Under the pieces are notes generated by a model. That model was given only the letters and a program-made list of their open reading frames with translations. It was not told where the DNA came from and made no database searches. Positions 1-9,229 of a stretch of DNA of 64,000 bases are shown here, in pieces. Location: NCBI GenBank assembly GCA_020846005.1, contig JADLEQ010000025.1, forward strand, positions 1 to 64,000. The letters run 5' to 3'. This DNA is from Polyangiaceae bacterium (GTDB lineage: Bacteria; Myxococcota_A; Polyangia; Polyangiales; Polyangiaceae). Made by a program: the position numbers and the translations under genes. The first letter of the stretch is position 1; the number at the start of each line of letters is the position of its first letter.

Positions 1-183
1 CATCCGGTCCACCTGCTTGACGCCCGCCTTGGGCGTGATGCCGGCCAGACGCGCGTAGGCCTGGCCGATGGCGTGGATGCTCAGCATGGCGGCGTTCAGC
101 ACGCCCGCAACGCCGTTGCCGAGCGACGGCACGCGCATCGCGTGATGCTGGCCTCCGAAGATGCGCGTCCTCTTCGGCGGCAA
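1..183 (-). CDS. IS4-like transposase, N-terminal fragment (runs off window)
   Basis: Reading leftwards from about 183, the minus strand encodes a stretch containing HAMRVPSLGNG, LSIHAIGQAYARL and ITPKAGVKQVDRM, and it is open to base 1. This matches the N-terminal helical region of IS4-family DDE transposases, where an 'IHAIG...PKxxxKQVDR' block precedes the catalytic domain. The start is uncertain. TTG at 183 keeps the conserved HAxRV block, while ATG at 138 would lie inside it. No Shine-Dalgarno sequence is seen at either. The catalytic domain lies outside the window, so it cannot be said whether the element is intact. No terminal inverted repeat could be recognised between here and 434. 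Confidence 0.6.
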   Translation of the reverse strand, partial: MPPKRTRIFGGQHHAMRVPSLGNGVAGVLNAAMLSIHAIGQAYARLAGITPKAGVKQVDRM

Positions 184-434
184 GGGACAGAACGAAGGCG
201 CTCCGCCTCCCTCGGCAGCGAAGCCGCGCGACGGCGCGGACGGGGTGGGCGCGGTGGTCCCCGGGGGCGAGCTCGGGTCGCTCGCCACGCTTGGCGCCCG
301 CCAACGCCGCCCGCCGCCCACCCCGAAGTCCCAACGGCACGGCGCGGCTCCACCTGCTGGGATCCCCGCCCTCCGCTTCGGCCAGGGTGGGTCAGGTGGG
401 TCGGGTGGCTGGTCTCGACTCCTGCGCCCCGTCG
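184..434. other. Intergenic stretch beside the transposase, no gene found
   Basis: About 250 bases between the transposase start and the 3' end of the kinase gene. Open frames here have no recognisable product and look like chance in GC-rich DNA. A run of GGGT/GGGTC motifs lies at about 385-412. If the transposase belongs to a complete insertion sequence, one terminal inverted repeat should lie here, but none can be defined from one end alone. Confidence 0.4.
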
Positions 435-2039
435 TCACGGCGCGCCCGGGCACTGCGCGGGGGGCGGCTCGGTGGGATCGTCCAGGAAGAGGCTCACGAG
501 GTCGATCGTGACTGGACCCTGGAGCCCCGTGATCAACGCGCCCTGACACAGCACGCCTCGGCGATTGGCCGTCACGGTCGCGCGAGCTCGGCGGGCCACG
601 ATCACGCCGCTCGGGTCCTCGACCTCCACGTCGATGCCGTGGCTCCAGAGATCCGCCATCGTGATGTCGAGGCGCGCGCTCGCGCGTCGCCCGGGCAGCG
701 TCTCTTCGACCCCGATGCAGGCGCGCGCGCCGGTCGCGCTCCGCCGCAGACACAGCCTCCCGCCCGGCACGAGCCGGTGCACGGGGACGTGCGTCGCCGG
801 ATCCCGGCCCCGCCCGGCCCCGCCTGCGCGCAGCGCGAACCGCGCGTCGGGCGCGAGGGCCGCGGAGCACTCGCCGCCGAGGCAGCCGTGCCCGGAGGGA
901 CAGCAGCCGCACGGTCTCGCGGCATCGCAGCCGGCGGGGAGGTGCGCCGGCGTGAGCGTGCGGAGCCCGGGTGGGGAGGACACGCCGACCTCGGTGGGCG
1001 CCGGGGAAGTCGAGGCGCCGGCCGACCGCTCGAAATCCGCGGCCCACAGGAGCAGCCCGATCGCGGCGGCCGACGCGAGCACGATGGCCCCGGCGACGAG
1101 CGCCAGGAGCCAAGGTGTTCCCCGGCGCTGCGGCGTCGGCTTCGCCCGACGGTCGGGGGCGAGCGGGGGGCGAACGCGTGGCGCCGGGGGCGTCGCGGCC
1201 GTCGCGGTGATCGCGCTCGCCAGCGCCTGGCCGTCGGGCAGCCGGTGCGCGGGGTTGGTGATCAGGCACGCGCGGAGCCACTCGCCGTCGCCGCCGCGCG
1301 CGATCCGCTCGAGCCAGCGCGCCGGCGCCGCGTACGCGGCGGCGTAGTCCGCGAGCCGGGCGCCTCGCCGACATCCCGTCGGGTGGGCGCCGAACAGCGC
1401 CTCGTGGGCCAGCACCCCGAACGCGAACACGTCGCTCGCCGCGGTCGGCTCGTCGCCGCCCAGGACCTCCGGGGCGAGGAACGCCGCGGTGCCGATCACG
1501 TGGCCCACCGCGGTGAGTCGCGTGCCCCCGGCGACGCGCAGCGCGATCCCGAAGTCGATCAGCTTGACGCCGCCCGGTGCGCCCGGGTCCGCCTCGAAGG
1601 CCCGCGTCACGACCACGTTTGCCGGCTTCAGGTCCCGGTGCAGGATGCCTCGCGCGTGGACGTGCGCGAGCGCGTGGGCGACCTGCACCAGCGCCCACCG
1701 GACGGCCTCGCGCGGCGGCCGGCGTTCGGCCAGCCAGCGATCGAGCGGCAGGCCGTCCGCGTAGTCGAGCACGAGGCCGAGCGCGCCGCTCGAGTAGTCC
1801 TCGAAGAGCCCGAGGCAGGGGACGACGGAGGGGTGGTGGAGCTCCGCGAGCGCACGCGCCTCGCTGCGCGCGCGCTCGACCGCCCACGGCGGGGCGTCCC
1901 GGATCGAGATCAGCTTCAGCGCTCGGCGCTCGCCGCCAGCGAGCGGATCGCGCACCCGCCACACCTCGCCCTGGCCGCCACGCCCGAGCGGCTCCTCGAG
2001 CACGAACCGATCGACGCGCTGGCCCCGCTCGAACGGCAT
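435..2039 (-). CDS. Membrane-anchored Ser/Thr protein kinase (Hanks type)
   Basis: 534 aa. Residues 12-275 form a eukaryotic-like kinase domain: glycine loop GRGGQGEV (19-26), ALK with the ATP lysine at 42, HRDLKPAN (catalytic Asp136), DFG at 162-164 and APE at 189-191. A single transmembrane segment follows at about 310-334. The exported C-terminal part (about 200 aa) has a Cys cluster (CGCCPSGHGC) and a beta-rich tail, plausibly a sensor. The start is ATG 2039: a CACGAT -10-like hexamer lies 6 nt upstream with no Shine-Dalgarno, and the kinase fold begins at once. The open frame extends further upstream to 3539 only as antisense to the next gene. It is divergent from the FHA activator 81 bp away, suggesting a signalling pair, but that link is inference. 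Confidence 0.92.
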   Translation of the reverse strand: MPFERGQRVDRFVLEEPLGRGGQGEVWRVRDPLAGGERRALKLISIRDAPPWAVERARSEARALAELHHPSVVPCLGLFEDYSSGALGLVLDYADGLPLDRWLAERRPPREAVRWALVQVAHALAHVHARGILHRDLKPANVVVTRAFEADPGAPGGVKLIDFGIALRVAGGTRLTAVGHVIGTAAFLAPEVLGGDEPTAASDVFAFGVLAHEALFGAHPTGCRRGARLADYAAAYAAPARWLERIARGGDGEWLRACLITNPAHRLPDGQALASAITATAATPPAPRVRPPLAPDRRAKPTPQRRGTPWLLALVAGAIVLASAAAIGLLLWAADFERSAGASTSPAPTEVGVSSPPGLRTLTPAHLPAGCDAARPCGCCPSGHGCLGGECSAALAPDARFALRAGGAGRGRDPATHVPVHRLVPGGRLCLRRSATGARACIGVEETLPGRRASARLDITMADLWSHGIDVEVEDPSGVIVARRARATVTANRRGVLCQGALITGLQGPVTIDLVSLFLDDPTEPPPAQCPGAP

Positions 2040-2045
2040 CGACCC

Positions 2046-2051
2046 ATCGTG
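2046..2051 (-). promoter_or_regulatory. Putative -10 hexamer of the kinase gene
   Basis: Minus-strand CACGAT lies 6 nt before ATG 2039. It is a weak match to TATAAT, but it has the same spacing and flank as CACAAT before the XRE gene at 3878 and fits the leaderless pattern seen elsewhere in the window. Confidence 0.3.
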
Positions 2052-2107
2052 GCACGAGCGCCGGTGCGCGTGTAGGCAGCCCGCTCCCGCGCAGCCCCTC
2101 GCTCGAC

Positions 2108-2113
2108 TACACT
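2108..2113 (+). promoter_or_regulatory. Putative -10 hexamer, leaderless start of the FHA activator
   Basis: TACACT lies 7 nt before GTG 2121. Initiation 6-8 nt downstream would begin transcription at the start codon. No clear -35 box is seen. Confidence 0.4.
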
Positions 2114-2120
2114 CGCGGGG

Positions 2121-3440
2121 GTGCCCGGCTCCCACGGACCGACCGAGACCGACGAGCTGCCGCGCTCCCCGCGCGGGCCGGCGGCGGCGCCGGCGCTGAT
2201 CGTCGCGTTCCCGCGGCCGGGCGCGCTCCCGGTGCCCCCGCATGGCGAGGCGGTCGGCCGAGACTGGCTGGCCGGGATCGGTATCGCCGACTCGAAGGTC
2301 TCGGCCGCGCACGTCGTCTTCTCGACCCGGGGCGGGACGGTGACGGTCGCGGATCGTCGCTCTCGCAACGGGACGTTCGTCGACGGCGACCGCCTCGAGG
2401 AGGGGCGACCGTGCACGCTCTCGGATGGCGCGCTGCTGCGCATCGGGCACACGCTCCTCGTGTACCGGGACGCGCTCGCCCCGCCGCTCGAGCCGGCGCC
2501 GCCGATCGGCGCGCTCGTCGGGCCGTACGGGCTCCGCTCCGTGGCCGCCGAGCTCTCGAGGATCGAGCGGGCCGCGAGGAGCGTGACCGGTGTGCTCATC
2601 ACCGGGGAGACCGGCGCCGGCAAGGAGCTCCTCGCGCGGGCGCTCGCGGAGCGGCTTCGCCCCAAGCGGCCCTACGTCGCGGTGAACGCCGCCGCGATCC
2701 CCGAGGCGACGTTCGAGGCGCAGCTCTTCGGGCACGAGCAGGGCGCGTTCACGGGCGCGGTCCGCGCCGCCCGCGGGATCGTGCGCGGAGTAGACGGCGG
2801 TACGCTGTTCCTCGACGAGATCGGCGAGCTGCCGGCGGCGGCGCAGGCCCGCCTCCTCCGCCTCCTCGAGGCGCGCGAGGTGCAGCCGATCGGCGGGGCG
2901 CGCCCCGAGCCGGTGGACGTGCTCCTCATCGCGGCCACCCACCGCGGAGCGGAGCCGGGCGCAGAGTCCAACCCGCTGCGGCGAGATCTGCTCGAGCGGT
3001 TCGCGTTCCGTGTCCGGATCCCGTCGCTGGCGGAGCGCCCGGAGGATCTCTTCGCCGTCGCGCGGGCGCTCCTCGAGCGCGAGGGCTACCCGCCGCTCGA
3101 TCCGGCGCGCGTCGAGCCCGTCGCGCTCGAGCGGCTCCTGCTCGCCGACTGGGAGGGCAACGTGCGCGAGCTGCGGAACGTGCTGCTCCGGATCGTCGGC
3201 CGCGACTCTCCCTCGGCGCTCACCGGGGCCTCGGTCGACGAGGCGCTCGGGGCGGCCCCGCCGCCGACCGACCGCAGCTCGTCGCGCCGTCGGGGGGGCC
3301 TGTCGCTCACGCCGACCCGCGTTCGCGAGGCGCTCGAGCGCTGCGAAGGCAACCGCAGCCGGGCCGCGCGCGAGCTCGGGGTCAGCCGCGGAGCGCTGAT
3401 CCGGGCGATCGACCGCGCGGGCGAGCGCGAGCCGCGCTGA
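2121..3440 (+). CDS. FHA-domain sigma-54-dependent transcriptional activator
   Basis: 439 aa. Residues 44-116 form an FHA phosphothreonine-binding domain (VGRD, SxxH and RSRNGTFV blocks). An AAA+ sigma-54 interaction domain follows: Walker A GETGAGKE (162-169), the sigma-54-contacting GAFTGA loop (208-213) and Walker B GGTLFLDEIGE (227-237). The C-terminus is a Fis-type helix-turn-helix (NRSRAARELGVSRGAL). The domain order FHA-AAA-HTH is typical of myxobacterial enhancer-binding proteins that read kinase phosphorylation instead of a response-regulator receiver. The divergent Ser/Thr kinase next door is an obvious candidate partner. The start is GTG 2121, preceded by a -10-like hexamer and no Shine-Dalgarno. 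Confidence 0.93.
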   Translation: MPGSHGPTETDELPRSPRGPAAAPALIVAFPRPGALPVPPHGEAVGRDWLAGIGIADSKVSAAHVVFSTRGGTVTVADRRSRNGTFVDGDRLEEGRPCTLSDGALLRIGHTLLVYRDALAPPLEPAPPIGALVGPYGLRSVAAELSRIERAARSVTGVLITGETGAGKELLARALAERLRPKRPYVAVNAAAIPEATFEAQLFGHEQGAFTGAVRAARGIVRGVDGGTLFLDEIGELPAAAQARLLRLLEAREVQPIGGARPEPVDVLLIAATHRGAEPGAESNPLRRDLLERFAFRVRIPSLAERPEDLFAVARALLEREGYPPLDPARVEPVALERLLLADWEGNVRELRNVLLRIVGRDSPSALTGASVDEALGAAPPPTDRSSSRRRGGLSLTPTRVREALERCEGNRSRAARELGVSRGALIRAIDRAGEREPR

Positions 3441-3478
3441 TCGCGATCGCCGCGACCCGGGGCCGGGTCGATCGCGAT
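3440..3478. terminator. Bipartite hairpin after the FHA activator
   Basis: ATCGCGATC (3440-3448) pairs with GATCGCGAT (3470-3478), and inside it ACCCGG (3455-3460) pairs with CCGGGT (3463-3468) around a 2-base loop. It begins at the last base of the stop codon and lies between two convergent genes. There is no T-run, so intrinsic termination is not certain. Confidence 0.45.
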
Positions 3479-3611
3479 CGGCGGCCGCGCGCGCGCCGAG
3501 GCCCGAATGAGCCCGTCTGGGCCGCCGCCGCGCCGGCACGGGGCGTGCACTAGCTCGCGGCGTGCGCGCTCCACCCCCCGCCTGCGCCCGTGGCGCCGAT
3601 CGAGGCGTCGC

Positions 3612-3878
3612 TCATGTGACCTGGCGTGGCCGACCTCGACGACGCGCCAGCGTCGAGGGCGTGAGCAGGAGCGCGGAGGCGGGCGCGTCGAGCGCGATCG
3701 CCAGCTCGGCCAGCGATCGGAGCGTGAGGTTCTCGCGCCCCTGCTCGATTCGCTGGACGTACTGGACGGACACCCCCAGGACCTCCGCCAGCGCCCGCTG
3801 GGTCCGGCCCTGCGCGCGTCGCAGCTCGGCGACCCGCCGACCGACGCTCTTCACCAACCGGTCCGCTGCTCCGAGCAC
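3612..3878 (-). CDS. Small XRE-family helix-turn-helix regulator
   Basis: 88 aa. Residues 13-68 form a Cro/CI-type HTH: VAELRRAQGRTQRALAEVLG, then VSVQYVQRIEQGRENL as the recognition-helix region, followed by SLAELAIALD. The short Arg-rich tail (RRRGRPRQ) could add DNA contacts. The start is GTG 3878 with a CACAAT hexamer 6 nt upstream. It is convergent with the FHA activator and divergent from the OmpA gene 111 bp away, so it may regulate itself or that neighbour. No toxin partner lies next to it, so a toxin-antitoxin role is not supported. Confidence 0.82.
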   Translation of the reverse strand: MLGAADRLVKSVGRRVAELRRAQGRTQRALAEVLGVSVQYVQRIEQGRENLTLRSLAELAIALDAPASALLLTPSTLARRRGRPRQVT

Positions 3879-3884
3879 GCGCCC

Positions 3885-3890
3885 ATTGTG
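3885..3890 (-). promoter_or_regulatory. Putative -10 hexamer of the XRE gene
   Basis: Minus-strand CACAAT lies 6 nt before GTG 3878, and no Shine-Dalgarno is present. Confidence 0.35.
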
Positions 3891-3989
3891 GCAGCTCCGG
3901 GCCGGATCCGCGACGCCCGGCGGCGAGCGGCGCCTTGCCTCGCCCCGGCGAAACTACTACGCATGGGTACTCTTTTCTGAGGAGGCGAG

Positions 3990-5198
3990 ATGACGGGACG
4001 CAAGTTGGCAGGCAGGCTGGTGCTTGGAGGCTGGGTGGTGGCGGCGCTCGGGTGCAGGGCGACCGTCGGCGCGCGGGGTACACTGCACGCCGGCTCGGAC
4101 GCGAAGGTCGAGGCCGCCCCCTCCGGGTCCGCATCGGGCACCGTGGTCCCAGCGACGCCCAGAATTCGCTACGTCGGCGGCAAGCTGTTCGTCCCGGGGA
4201 AGATCGAGTTCGCGCGCGATCGCGCCGAGCTCGAGGGCGAAGAGACGTTCAACACGCTCGGGGCCGTCCGCGACTACCTGGCGGCGCACCCGGACATGAA
4301 GGTGAAGATCGAGGGCCACACGGACGCCACGGCCACGGACGAGTACAACCTATCGCTATCGCGTCAGCGCGCGGGCGCGGTCCGCAAGTGGCTGTCCGAG
4401 AACGGCATCGCCGCCGCGCGCCTCAGCCACCTCGGGTACGGGGAGTCACGCCCGATCGCGGACAACGACACGGACGAGGGCCGCGCTCGCAACCGGCGGG
4501 TCGAGTTCGTCATCGTCGCCGGGCAGCCCGCGGCAGACGATCCCGAGGACGCGCCTCCCGCCGCCGCGCCGTCGCCCCCGTCGCCGCCGCCCGCGCGACC
4601 CGAGCTGCCGCCGCCGCCCGTCGCGGCACCCGGGCGCGCGTGCCCCCCCCCGGACACCGGCTTCCACCTGAACCTCGGGGGGCCGCGCACGGCGCTGGGC
4701 GCCGCGTTCGCCCACCAGCCCACCTGCTGGCTGGAGCTAGCCCTCGGGCTCGGCGCGAACCGGTTGACCGGCACCGCGACCAGCGCGTCCACCCGCGCGG
4801 ACGCGGAGATCGACGCCGCCGTCGTCCCCGCGCGCGCGCGGTTCTGGCTGGGTCGCCGCCACGCGTTCTTGATCGACGCGGGCGTCGGCGTCATCGCGTA
4901 CGACGCCCGCGCCGAGGTCTCCGACGCGGTCGGCGGGATGGAGTACCGGCGGACGGGCACGCCGCTGCTCGGCTTCGCCGGCGCGGGCTACGGCTACCGC
5001 TCGAGCGGCAGCTTCCGGTTCGCGCTCTTGTTGGGCGGCGCCGTGCAGCAGCGCGCGCTCGACGCCTCCGAGATCTCCGCGAGCGGCGGCTACTCCCTCG
5101 CCGACGCCCTCGAGCTGCGCGCCGCGCTGGACGACCTGACGGACGACCTCGTCACGCCCACGGCCTACCTGGAAGCGTCCTTTGGCTTCTTGTTCTGA
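3990..5198 (+). CDS. OmpA-domain lipoprotein with C-terminal barrel-like region
   Basis: 402 aa. A lipoprotein signal peptide ends at ALGC (Cys22). Residues about 60-180 form an OmpA-like peptidoglycan-binding domain: IEFARDRAEL, the IEGHTDATATDEYN block, LSRQRAGAV and RARNRRVEFVI. A Pro-rich linker (about 182-215) leads to about 180 residues of alternating hydrophobic, Gly-rich strands that end in a terminal Phe, as outer-membrane barrels do. In OmpA the barrel comes first, so this order is reversed. The start is ATG 3990 with a strong GAGGAGG 5 nt upstream, in a locally AT-richer leader (about 3950-3980). It probably tethers the outer membrane to peptidoglycan. Confidence 0.88.
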   Translation: MTGRKLAGRLVLGGWVVAALGCRATVGARGTLHAGSDAKVEAAPSGSASGTVVPATPRIRYVGGKLFVPGKIEFARDRAELEGEETFNTLGAVRDYLAAHPDMKVKIEGHTDATATDEYNLSLSRQRAGAVRKWLSENGIAAARLSHLGYGESRPIADNDTDEGRARNRRVEFVIVAGQPAADDPEDAPPAAAPSPPSPPPARPELPPPPVAAPGRACPPPDTGFHLNLGGPRTALGAAFAHQPTCWLELALGLGANRLTGTATSASTRADAEIDAAVVPARARFWLGRRHAFLIDAGVGVIAYDARAEVSDAVGGMEYRRTGTPLLGFAGAGYGYRSSGSFRFALLLGGAVQQRALDASEISASGGYSLADALELRAALDDLTDDLVTPTAYLEASFGFLF

Positions 5199-5442
5199 GC
5201 CGCTCCGGGCTGCGCGCCGCGAGGCGCTCGGCGCGGTCCGAGATCTGCTCGACTCCCTGACGGGGGACCTCGACGAGGTCGACGCCGCCCTCGCCGCGGG
5301 GCGGTCGATCGGACCGGCCGAGCGGCGCCGCCTCGCGGCGTTCGAGGCCGCGCTCCGCCGCGCCGAACGCGCGCTGGCGGCGGCCCGGCGGTGGTGCCGC
5401 CGCACCCGGCGCGCGCCGCGAGCGCGCCCGGCTCGGTCGTGA
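5182..5442 (+). CDS. Small predicted helical protein of unknown function
   Basis: 86 aa from a TTG start that overlaps the end of the OmpA-domain gene by 17 nt. The composition is Ala/Arg/Leu/Glu-rich and looks helical (LRAARREALGAVRDLL, ERRRLAAFEAALRRAERAL), with a basic C-terminal tail. Codons after the overlap show the strong third-position G/C bias of real genes here. No family is recognised. Translational coupling to the upstream gene is likely if it is real. An alternative is that it is a chance open frame in GC-rich DNA. Confidence 0.45.
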   Translation: MASCSEPLRAARREALGAVRDLLDSLTGDLDEVDAALAAGRSIGPAERRRLAAFEAALRRAERALAAARRWCRRTRRAPRARPARS

Positions 5443-5540
5443 GCTCGACGCCGCCGCCGGGGATCGGCTTCTGGATCCCGCTCGCTTCGCCTACGCTGCC
5501 GCCGCGCGCGCCGACGCGCGGGCGCCGCGCTCCGATCCCC

Positions 5541-6152
5541 ATGCCCTCCTACGAAGCCTTCTCGCGCGTCTACGATCTCCCCCTCGAGCGCCTGTACCGG
5601 AGCGCGCGGCGCGCCGCCGCGGAGGCGCTCGAGCTGCGCGAGGGGCACCGGGTGCTCGACGTGCCGTGCGGCACCGGCCAGAGCTTCGACGCGCTGGTGG
5701 AGCGCGTCGGATCCGGGGGCGACGTCGTCGGGCTGGACCTCAGCCCGGGCATGTTGCGCGAGGCGCGCGCTCGCGTCGCGTCGCGGGGCTGGCGCCACGT
5801 CGAGCCGCGTGAGGCCGACGCGCTGACCGTGACGGATGAGGAGCTGCCCGGCGCCTCGTTCGATCGGCTGCACGTCTTCCTCGGGATGAGCGTCTTCCCG
5901 GAGCCGGCCGCGACCTTCGCGAGGCTCTGGCGGGCGCTCCGGCCCGGCGGGCGCTGCGTCGTCGTCGACGTGCACGCGGCTCGCCCCGGCGTGCAAGGGC
6001 GCCTGGTGAACTTCGTCGCGCGCGCCGACGTCCGTCGCCGCTCCTGGGAGGCGCTCGAGGCGGTCGCTTGCGGCTTCGAGCGCCGCGCGCTGTCCTCGTC
6101 GTGGGTGCACGGCGGCGAGCTCTTCCTCGCGAGCGGCGACAAGCCGGCGTGA
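5541..6152 (+). CDS. Class I SAM-dependent methyltransferase
   Basis: 203 aa. The SAM-binding motif I is VLDVPCGTGQSFDAL (residues 38-52), followed by an acidic motif II (VVGLDLSPGML) and the post-motif region LRPGGRCVVVDV. The start chosen is ATG 5541 (MPSYEAFSRVYD). The frame is open upstream to 5391, but that part is Pro/Arg-rich and unlike the family. The 'YEAFSRVYDLPLERLYRSAR' opening is like small ubiquinone/menaquinone-type methyltransferases. The substrate is unknown. It is convergent with guaB. Confidence 0.82.
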   Translation: MPSYEAFSRVYDLPLERLYRSARRAAAEALELREGHRVLDVPCGTGQSFDALVERVGSGGDVVGLDLSPGMLREARARVASRGWRHVEPREADALTVTDEELPGASFDRLHVFLGMSVFPEPAATFARLWRALRPGGRCVVVDVHAARPGVQGRLVNFVARADVRRRSWEALEAVACGFERRALSSSWVHGGELFLASGDKPA

Positions 6153-6200
6153 GCCGGCGCCCGCGCGCGAGCGGCGGGAGGCCGCGCCGTCCCGGCGCCG

Positions 6201-7682
<1,482 letters not shown>

Positions 7683-7778
7683 TCACGCCGCTCCCCGGTA
7701 TCGGCCTCGCGACCGAGGTTTCAGCTTCGTCGCGAAAGTGCTCGCTCGATGGAAGGTGCCGGCGCGGCGTCGATGCGG

Positions 7779-7794
7779 TGGCACGAGCGCGGCC
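7779..7794 (+). promoter_or_regulatory. Candidate sigma-54 (-24/-12) promoter for the protease gene
   Basis: The sequence reads TGGCACG, four bases, then CGGC. The -24 GG and -12 GC have the required 10-bp spacing and the -24 half is perfect, but the -12 half (CGGC for TTGC) is poor. It lies 50 bp upstream of GTG 7845, giving a leader of about 40 nt that contains the Shine-Dalgarno. Confidence 0.3.
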
Positions 7795-7844
7795 GGTCGC
7801 GTACGGTTCCTCCACTCCTCGACCGTGCCTGCTCGGAGGTCCTC

Positions 7845-9149
7845 GTGACGACTCGCGCTCGACTTGCAAGGCTGCTGCTCCCGCTCTGCTCGATCTCTGC
7901 CGCCGCTTGCGGCGCGTCCCCGGACGCCCCGCCGAGCGGCGAGGTGAGCGAGGAGGTCGTCGGCGGCTACGTCGACGATCAGACGAAGGGCGCGATCGGC
8001 CTGGGGCTCTCCGTGTTCAACGGAGCGTTCTTCTTCGGGCACTGCAGCGGCTCACTCATCCTCCCGAACCTGGTGCTCACCGCGCGGCACTGCGTGTCGA
8101 TGACGAGCGGTGGCGGCCCGCAGAACAGCGTCGTCTGTGGGAGCACCGGCTTCAACAACCCCGCCGCGGGGGACTGGTTCCGCGTGACGGCGGAGACGAT
8201 CCGCCCCGAGAGCGACGGCCCGGCGTTCTTCCACGGAGTCGGCGAGGTCGTGATCCCGCCCAGCAACGATCTGTGCGGCGCCGACGTCGCGCTCATCCTC
8301 CTCGCCGAGAACGTCCCCGCGAGCGTCGCGGAGCCGATCGTCCCGCGCATCGACTCTTACCCGCTCGCCGGGGAGAAATACTCCGCGGTCGGCTACGGGC
8401 TCACGGACCCGAACGACCAGGGCTCCGGCGGGACTCGCTATCGCTTCGACGGCGCGACGGTGACGTGCTCGGGAGACGCATCGCCCGAGAACCCGTACCC
8501 CTGCTCGTCCTCGACGATCTCGCAGATCCAGTCCTCCGAGTGGGAGGGGACGGCGCCGACCTGTCCCGGCGACTCGGGCGGTCCGGCGATCGACGAGAAG
8601 GGGCGCGTCATGGGCGTGCTCTCCCGGGGGCCGCAAGGGTGCCTCTCGAGCGCGTACGGCAACGTCTCGTCGTGGAAGGACATGATCCTCACGACCGCGC
8701 AGCAGGCGGTCGCGCAGGGCGGGTACGAGCCGCCGCGCTGGGTGACCACGGGCTCGACCGAGCCGCCGGCGGGCGGCGCGGGCGGCGCCGGAGGCGCGGG
8801 CGGCGCGGGCAGCACGGGCGGCGCCGCGGGTGGGCCGGGCGGGGGGCAGGGCGAGGCGTGCTCCGCCACCGAGCCGTGCGCGGGCGGCTTCGTCTGCGCG
8901 ACGTCGGCCGGGGGGTACGCTTGCACCGCGGCGTGCTCGGAGTCGATCCCGTGCCCCGGCGATCTCGAGTGCGCCGTGTCGCTCGGCGCGTGCTTCCCCC
9001 CTGCGGCGGGCGGCGACCCCGCGGCGAACGCCGAGGACAGCGGGAGCTGCGCGGTGCTGCCGAAGCGCCCGGCCGGTCCGGTGCGGCCCGTCCCGTGGAT
9101 CGTGGCCGCTGCGCTCGGCGCGCTCGCGCTCAGGCGGCGCCGCGGTTGA
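7845..9149 (+). CDS. Trypsin-like serine protease, lipoprotein with MYXO-CTERM-like tail
   Basis: 434 aa. The signal peptide ends in a lipobox (SAAACG, Cys22). The S1 chymotrypsin fold starts at VVGGYV and holds the full triad: His82 in TARHC, Asp147 in GADVALIL and Ser244 in PGDSGGP. A Gly/Ala/Ser/Thr-rich linker (about 308-330) follows, then a Cys-rich module with eight Cys, and a C-terminus of hydrophobic segment plus RRRRG, like the MYXO-CTERM sorting signal (without the usual Cys). The start is GTG 7845 with GGAGG 5 nt upstream. It is a surface or secreted peptidase, probably self-activated at VVGG. Having both a lipobox and a C-terminal anchor is odd. Confidence 0.92.
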   Translation: MTTRARLARLLLPLCSISAAACGASPDAPPSGEVSEEVVGGYVDDQTKGAIGLGLSVFNGAFFFGHCSGSLILPNLVLTARHCVSMTSGGGPQNSVVCGSTGFNNPAAGDWFRVTAETIRPESDGPAFFHGVGEVVIPPSNDLCGADVALILLAENVPASVAEPIVPRIDSYPLAGEKYSAVGYGLTDPNDQGSGGTRYRFDGATVTCSGDASPENPYPCSSSTISQIQSSEWEGTAPTCPGDSGGPAIDEKGRVMGVLSRGPQGCLSSAYGNVSSWKDMILTTAQQAVAQGGYEPPRWVTTGSTEPPAGGAGGAGGAGGAGSTGGAAGGPGGGQGEACSATEPCAGGFVCATSAGGYACTAACSESIPCPGDLECAVSLGACFPPAAGGDPAANAEDSGSCAVLPKRPAGPVRPVPWIVAAALGALALRRRRG

Positions 9150-9214
9150 GGCGACGCGCGCACCGGTGCCCGTGCGCCCGCGCGGCGCCCCTCCGTTCCC
9201 GAGGCCCGGCGTGG

Positions 9215-9220
9215 TAGCCT
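9215..9220 (+). promoter_or_regulatory. Putative -10 hexamer of the yjfI/pspA-like operon
   Basis: TAGCCT lies 9 nt before ATG 9230, and there is no Shine-Dalgarno in the gap. Confidence 0.35.
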
Positions 9221-9229
9221 GGCGGGCGC

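Noticed and set aside
2050-2065. sigma-54 promoter before the FHA activator (TGGCACG at 2050)
   Set aside because: The -12 element falls on CCGG, so the required GC is absent.
2040-3539. N-terminal 500-residue extension of the kinase frame
   Set aside because: It is antisense to the clear FHA-sigma-54 activator gene, is Arg/Pro-rich and has no domain. The kinase fold begins right at ATG 2039.
3612-3878. XRE regulator as antitoxin of a toxin-antitoxin pair
   Set aside because: No small toxin-like gene adjoins it. Its neighbours are a convergent activator gene and a divergent OmpA gene.
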